64,000 bases of DNA from Stictocephala bisonia (lineage: Eukaryota > Arthropoda > Insecta > Hemiptera > Membracidae), in assembly GCA_035578905.1 (NCBI GenBank), contig JAQJVL010000004.1, positions 6,989,175-7,053,174 on the forward strand, in the 5' to 3' direction. This document shows positions 60,988 to 64,000 of the stretch, piece after piece. Below the pieces are notes generated by a model. It saw nothing but the letters and a program-made list of their open reading frames with translations. It searched no databases and was not told where the DNA came from. The stretch's first letter is position 1; every line of letters starts with the position of its first letter. Both the position numbers and the translations under genes were made by a program.

Positions 60988-61292
60988 GTATAAACAATAT
61001 AACTTAGGCTATAAAAAAGATGTACACTAAATACGCTTAACATGCAAATGAGCATCCCGTAATAGTACAAATAAACGAGTGACAGTATCAGTTAACCAGT
61101 TGATAATATGCACATCAATAAAAATTCAACCAACATAAATAAAATTTATAAAAAAACTTAACAAAATATAATATTAGTGTAATAACGAATTATATAACTA
61201 AAACATTATGCAAACTCTCAATTTTAATGGAATGGTGAAATAAATCTACTGAGGGAGAGTACATGTTATAAAGCCTGGACATAAGATTGATA
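60622..61292. repeat. Large palindrome formed by two LINE 3' ends tail to tail
   Basis: The LINE's last coding bases and 3' region (60,622-60,930) recur in reverse complement at 60,985-61,292, with an uninterrupted (TA)n run (60,932-60,984) at the centre. Landmarks are ATCAATCTTATGTCCAGGCT and its complement at the outer ends. The left arm holds an extra small palindrome (GCATGTTAAGCGTATTTA..., about 60,855-60,895) absent from the right arm. Arms are otherwise nearly identical. Confidence 0.9.
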
Positions 61293-61659
61293 TATATGTA
61301 TGTTTATAATTATCTTATGGTTCGTGTATTATGGTTTAAATTGGAAATGTTTTGTGCTGGACTGATCGAAGAACTTTATCAAGAATTCTTACTCTGCTGC
61401 ATGTATTGTTAGATGTATAATAATTAATGCTACATTGTAATTGGCATTGCTGTTATGTAGCATTCACAAAAATAAATAAATATCTTTTAAAGTACATTAT
61501 TTGGCTAAAAGTTCTCTGTAAAATTATTACTTTACGAAGTTCACTAGCTAGTTTCCTTATTCCCTCTTGTTATTATTCATTTCCAGGAACATACAACCAT
61601 ATTCAGTATATCAGATAATATTTAATATCTTACCTGTTTGTTTGTCAGCAGTGAGTGCG
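61293..61659. other. AT-rich spacer between LINE relics
   Basis: No element or gene recognised. Confidence 0.45.
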
Positions 61660-62500
61660 TGTAGGCGATAGGCCATCAGTCTTTAAATCGGTTTCATCTG
61701 GCGTACCTCAAGGCTTAATTTTGGGGCCATTACAATTTTCTTTATAAAATAACGATGTAATCTGAGTTCTGATTTTAACCAAGCATCACGTGTATGCTGA
61801 TGATTTGCAGATTACAACTAATACTATCTATAGTATTAGTTCGTTACATGAAATAATAACTTGTTGATATTGAAAACTTGAAAAAAACATGGCCTTAAAC
61901 TTAATCGAAAATTAAATACAGCCCATTATTATTTGCTCTTCATGCCTTTACACCAATGTCAATATAATCGATGTCATACACATTCAAGTAAATGGCAACT
62001 GTTTGCCTTTCTGTATCTCGGTTAAAAATGTATACGTTATTTTTAACCAGAAACTGACCTAGGAAGATGAAGTGTTATATATTTGTTAAACTGCTATTAG
62101 TACTATTCATTCTCTTAATAATATCAGTACTTTCTACCATTAAAAATCGTCTTGTACAGAAAAAAAGAATGGTTTTCCACATTTTATCTACTGAAATTTT
62201 GTTTACAATGTCATGACAGTACTTTGACTAATAAATTCAGATATTTATCAAAACTATTGTTTAGATTCGTTTTAAATTAAAAATATGATGATGATATCAT
62301 TATTATATTCAAGATTACATTCTTAATTTTGCCTATCTCAGATTTCTAAAAAAAATTGAATTTTTTTATCGCTTAACGAAGGAAGTCTTAAACTCCTCTC
62401 ACAACTTTCAGTTCAACTCAAATTGGTGCATAGAGGACAGGCTTAGCCTGTTCAAATTCCTCTTTTCGTCACTTCCTGCAGAGAATGGAATGAACTATGT
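61660..62500 (+). pseudogene. Second LINE reverse-transcriptase relic
   Basis: FKSVSSGVPQGLILGPLQFS (61,682-61,741) and VYADDLQITTN (about 61,789-61,821) are the B and C catalytic blocks of a LINE reverse transcriptase. Further degraded pieces follow to about 62,460, where LFKFLFSSLPAEN-like sequence resembles an ORF2 C-terminus. Many stops. It differs in sequence from the copy at 59.3 kb. It ends at the TTAA where the MITE copy 2 is inserted. Confidence 0.75.
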
Positions 62501-62504
62501 TTAA

Positions 62505-63076
62505 GATGGTGCAATCGGTTTTCGGTGTGTTAATTTTTCCCCATTTCTTTAGTCAAAATTAGTTAATATACCTTATCGTAAGACAGTGAAAATATTAAAA
62601 AAAGTGTAATCCCTACATTACAACTTGTGTGTGTGTCCTCGTGAAGTGGTGAATTTAGATGATTTAAATCACTATAAAGACATAACCGTTCAAAGTTCAA
62701 ATTTATTTTTTACTTATACTTTTTTTACACATAACGGAAGGAATTAAGATGTTTTTTGATTTTAAAAAAGTAAAAAAGAATTATTTTTAAAATGATACTG
62801 TATTTTTATATATTTTAAAATGAAAAACATCTTAATCCCATAAGTTATGTGTAAAAGGCGTAGTTATAAAATATTAAATTTGTACTTTGAACGGTTTTGT
62901 CTTTATAGTGATTTAAATCAGGTAAATTCATCACTTCATTAGGCCAAAAGTTCTAATGCACCGGTAGTGGTAAAAATTAAAAAAAATATTTTTCCTGTCT
63001 CATGGGAAGGTACATTAACTAATTTTTATTTTAAAATTGGGACATAATTAACACACCGACAGCCGATTGCACCACC
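62505..63076. mobile_element. TTAA-flanked MITE with long inverted termini, copy 2
   Basis: 572 bp from GATGGTGCAATCGGTTTTCG to CAGCCGATTGCACCACC, flanked by perfect TTAA on both sides (62,501-62,504 and 63,077-63,080). Most of its length is self-complementary, including CACATAACGGAAGGAATTAA and its partner ATCCCATAAGTTATGTG. Same family as 24,930-25,459. No coding capacity. Confidence 0.92.
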
Positions 63077-63080
63077 TTAA

Positions 63081-63389
63081 TGGGTCGTCGGTTCATAGCG
63101 TAATTGAAGGAATATTTGTTTAAATGGGCGAATCTGTGAGGGCGGCTATGATGGGGGCCCAAGGTTAGGGATCGAAGGAGTGAATGAGTGAGAGATTGGA
63201 TAAATTTAAATTTACTAAGAAGGATATTATATTTTAACAGTAAACTTTCCTTAATTATAATCAGTCATATTTTATTAAGTTTTAGTTGTAGAATTTCATG
63301 TTTATTAAAATTAGGTTTCATGAAATTCCTGTTTAAAATATAAAGGTTAACGGTAAGAGATGACTTATTGGTCCTAAGATCACATTTTG
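63081..63389. other. Short unique spacer
   Basis: GC-richer around 63,120-63,190, otherwise AT-rich. Nothing recognised. Confidence 0.45.
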
Positions 63390-64000
63390 TAAGTAGATTT
63401 TAGACAATTAGGCTATTATAACTATCACTCTAAATATTTCAACAATGTGTATTTTGGACAATTAGGCTATTATAACTATTGCACTAAATATTTCAACAAT
63501 GTGTATTTTGGACAATTAGGCTATTATAACTATTACACTAAATATTTCAACAATGTGTATTTTGGAAAATAAGACTATTATAACTATCATACTAAATATT
63601 TCAACAATGTGTATTTTGGACAATTAGGCTATTATAAGTATTACACTAAATATTTCAACAATGTGTATTTTGGAAAATAAGACTATTATAACTATCATAC
63701 TAAATATTTCAACAATGTGTATTTTGGACAATTAGGCTATTATAAGTTTTTACACTAAATATTTCAACAATGTGTATTTTGGAAAATAGACTATTATAAC
63801 TATCATACTAAATATTTCAACAATGTGTATTTTGGACAATTAGGCTATTATAACTATTACACTAAATATTTCAACAATGTGTATTTTGGAAAATTTAAAA
63901 CTATTATAACTATTACTAAATATTTCAACAATGTGTATTTTGGACAATTAGGCTATTATAACTATTACACTAAATATTTCAACAATGTGTATTTTGGACA
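63390..64000. repeat. Minisatellite, 54-bp unit, about 11 copies, continuing past the window
   Basis: The unit contains AATATTTCAACAATGTGTAT then TTTGGACAATTAGGCTATTA TAACTATTACACTA. A second type (GGAAAATAAGACTATTATAA) alternates with the first from about 63,540 on, so part of the array has a two-unit period of about 108 bp. Confidence 0.95.

Overview
This is non-bacterial DNA: AT-rich, gene-poor animal sequence, most likely from an insect or another arthropod. Supporting signs are Jockey/I-type LINE relics, piggyBac and hAT-like element ends, an LTR retrotransposon with a tRNA-type primer site, two short interstitial (CCTAA)n runs matching the common arthropod telomere repeat TTAGG, and some twenty unrelated minisatellite arrays. 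I see no intact host gene, no rRNA or tRNA gene, no CRISPR array and no bacterial-style operon. The species cannot be named from the sequence alone.

Layout. From 0.4 to 15.5 kb, tandem arrays (units of 31, 32, 46, 125, 37 and 116 bp) alternate with AT-rich DNA; an inverted-terminus element lies at 13.0-13.6 kb and a small broken coding piece at 15.5-15.7 kb. From 16.4 to 21.4 kb a LINE reverse-transcriptase relic is split by a 3.8 kb insertion that has a 9-bp target duplication, terminal inverted repeats, two GC-rich hairpins and a ~480 bp-armed inverted repeat inside. From 21.5 to 31 kb come arrays of 31, 22, 84 and 117 bp and a TTAA-flanked MITE. From 31 to 49 kb there are fragments of piggyBac-like elements, LINE pieces, a TTAA MITE, an 8-bp-TSD element and further arrays, one of them arranged tail to tail. 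From 49.8 to 59.1 kb a 98-bp satellite array is interrupted by a 7.7 kb LTR retrotransposon. From 59.3 to 62.5 kb there are two more LINE relics, one ending in a large palindrome, followed by a second TTAA MITE and a 54-bp array running off the end.

The most interesting object is the LTR element (50,295-58,021, sense on the minus strand). It carries a Gag-like reading frame with a long coiled coil and an arginine/glycine-rich tail, and then, in the same frame after a single TGA followed by CAATTA, a frame encoding an SGNH-hydrolase-like domain with its catalytic blocks preserved, joined to a retropepsin DSG motif. The SGNH frame has no ATG before its nucleophile block, so it appears to be made only as a Gag fusion by stop-codon readthrough. 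No reverse transcriptase, RNase H or integrase is present, so the element looks non-autonomous. The LTRs differ by about 3%, so it is not very old, but this copy also has a stop and several frameshifts.

Roughly 30% of the window is tandem repeat, and most of the recognisable remainder is transposon-derived. Long open frames at 28.5-30.3, 42.5-43.4 and 21.5-21.9 kb come from stop-free repeat units and are not accepted as genes.
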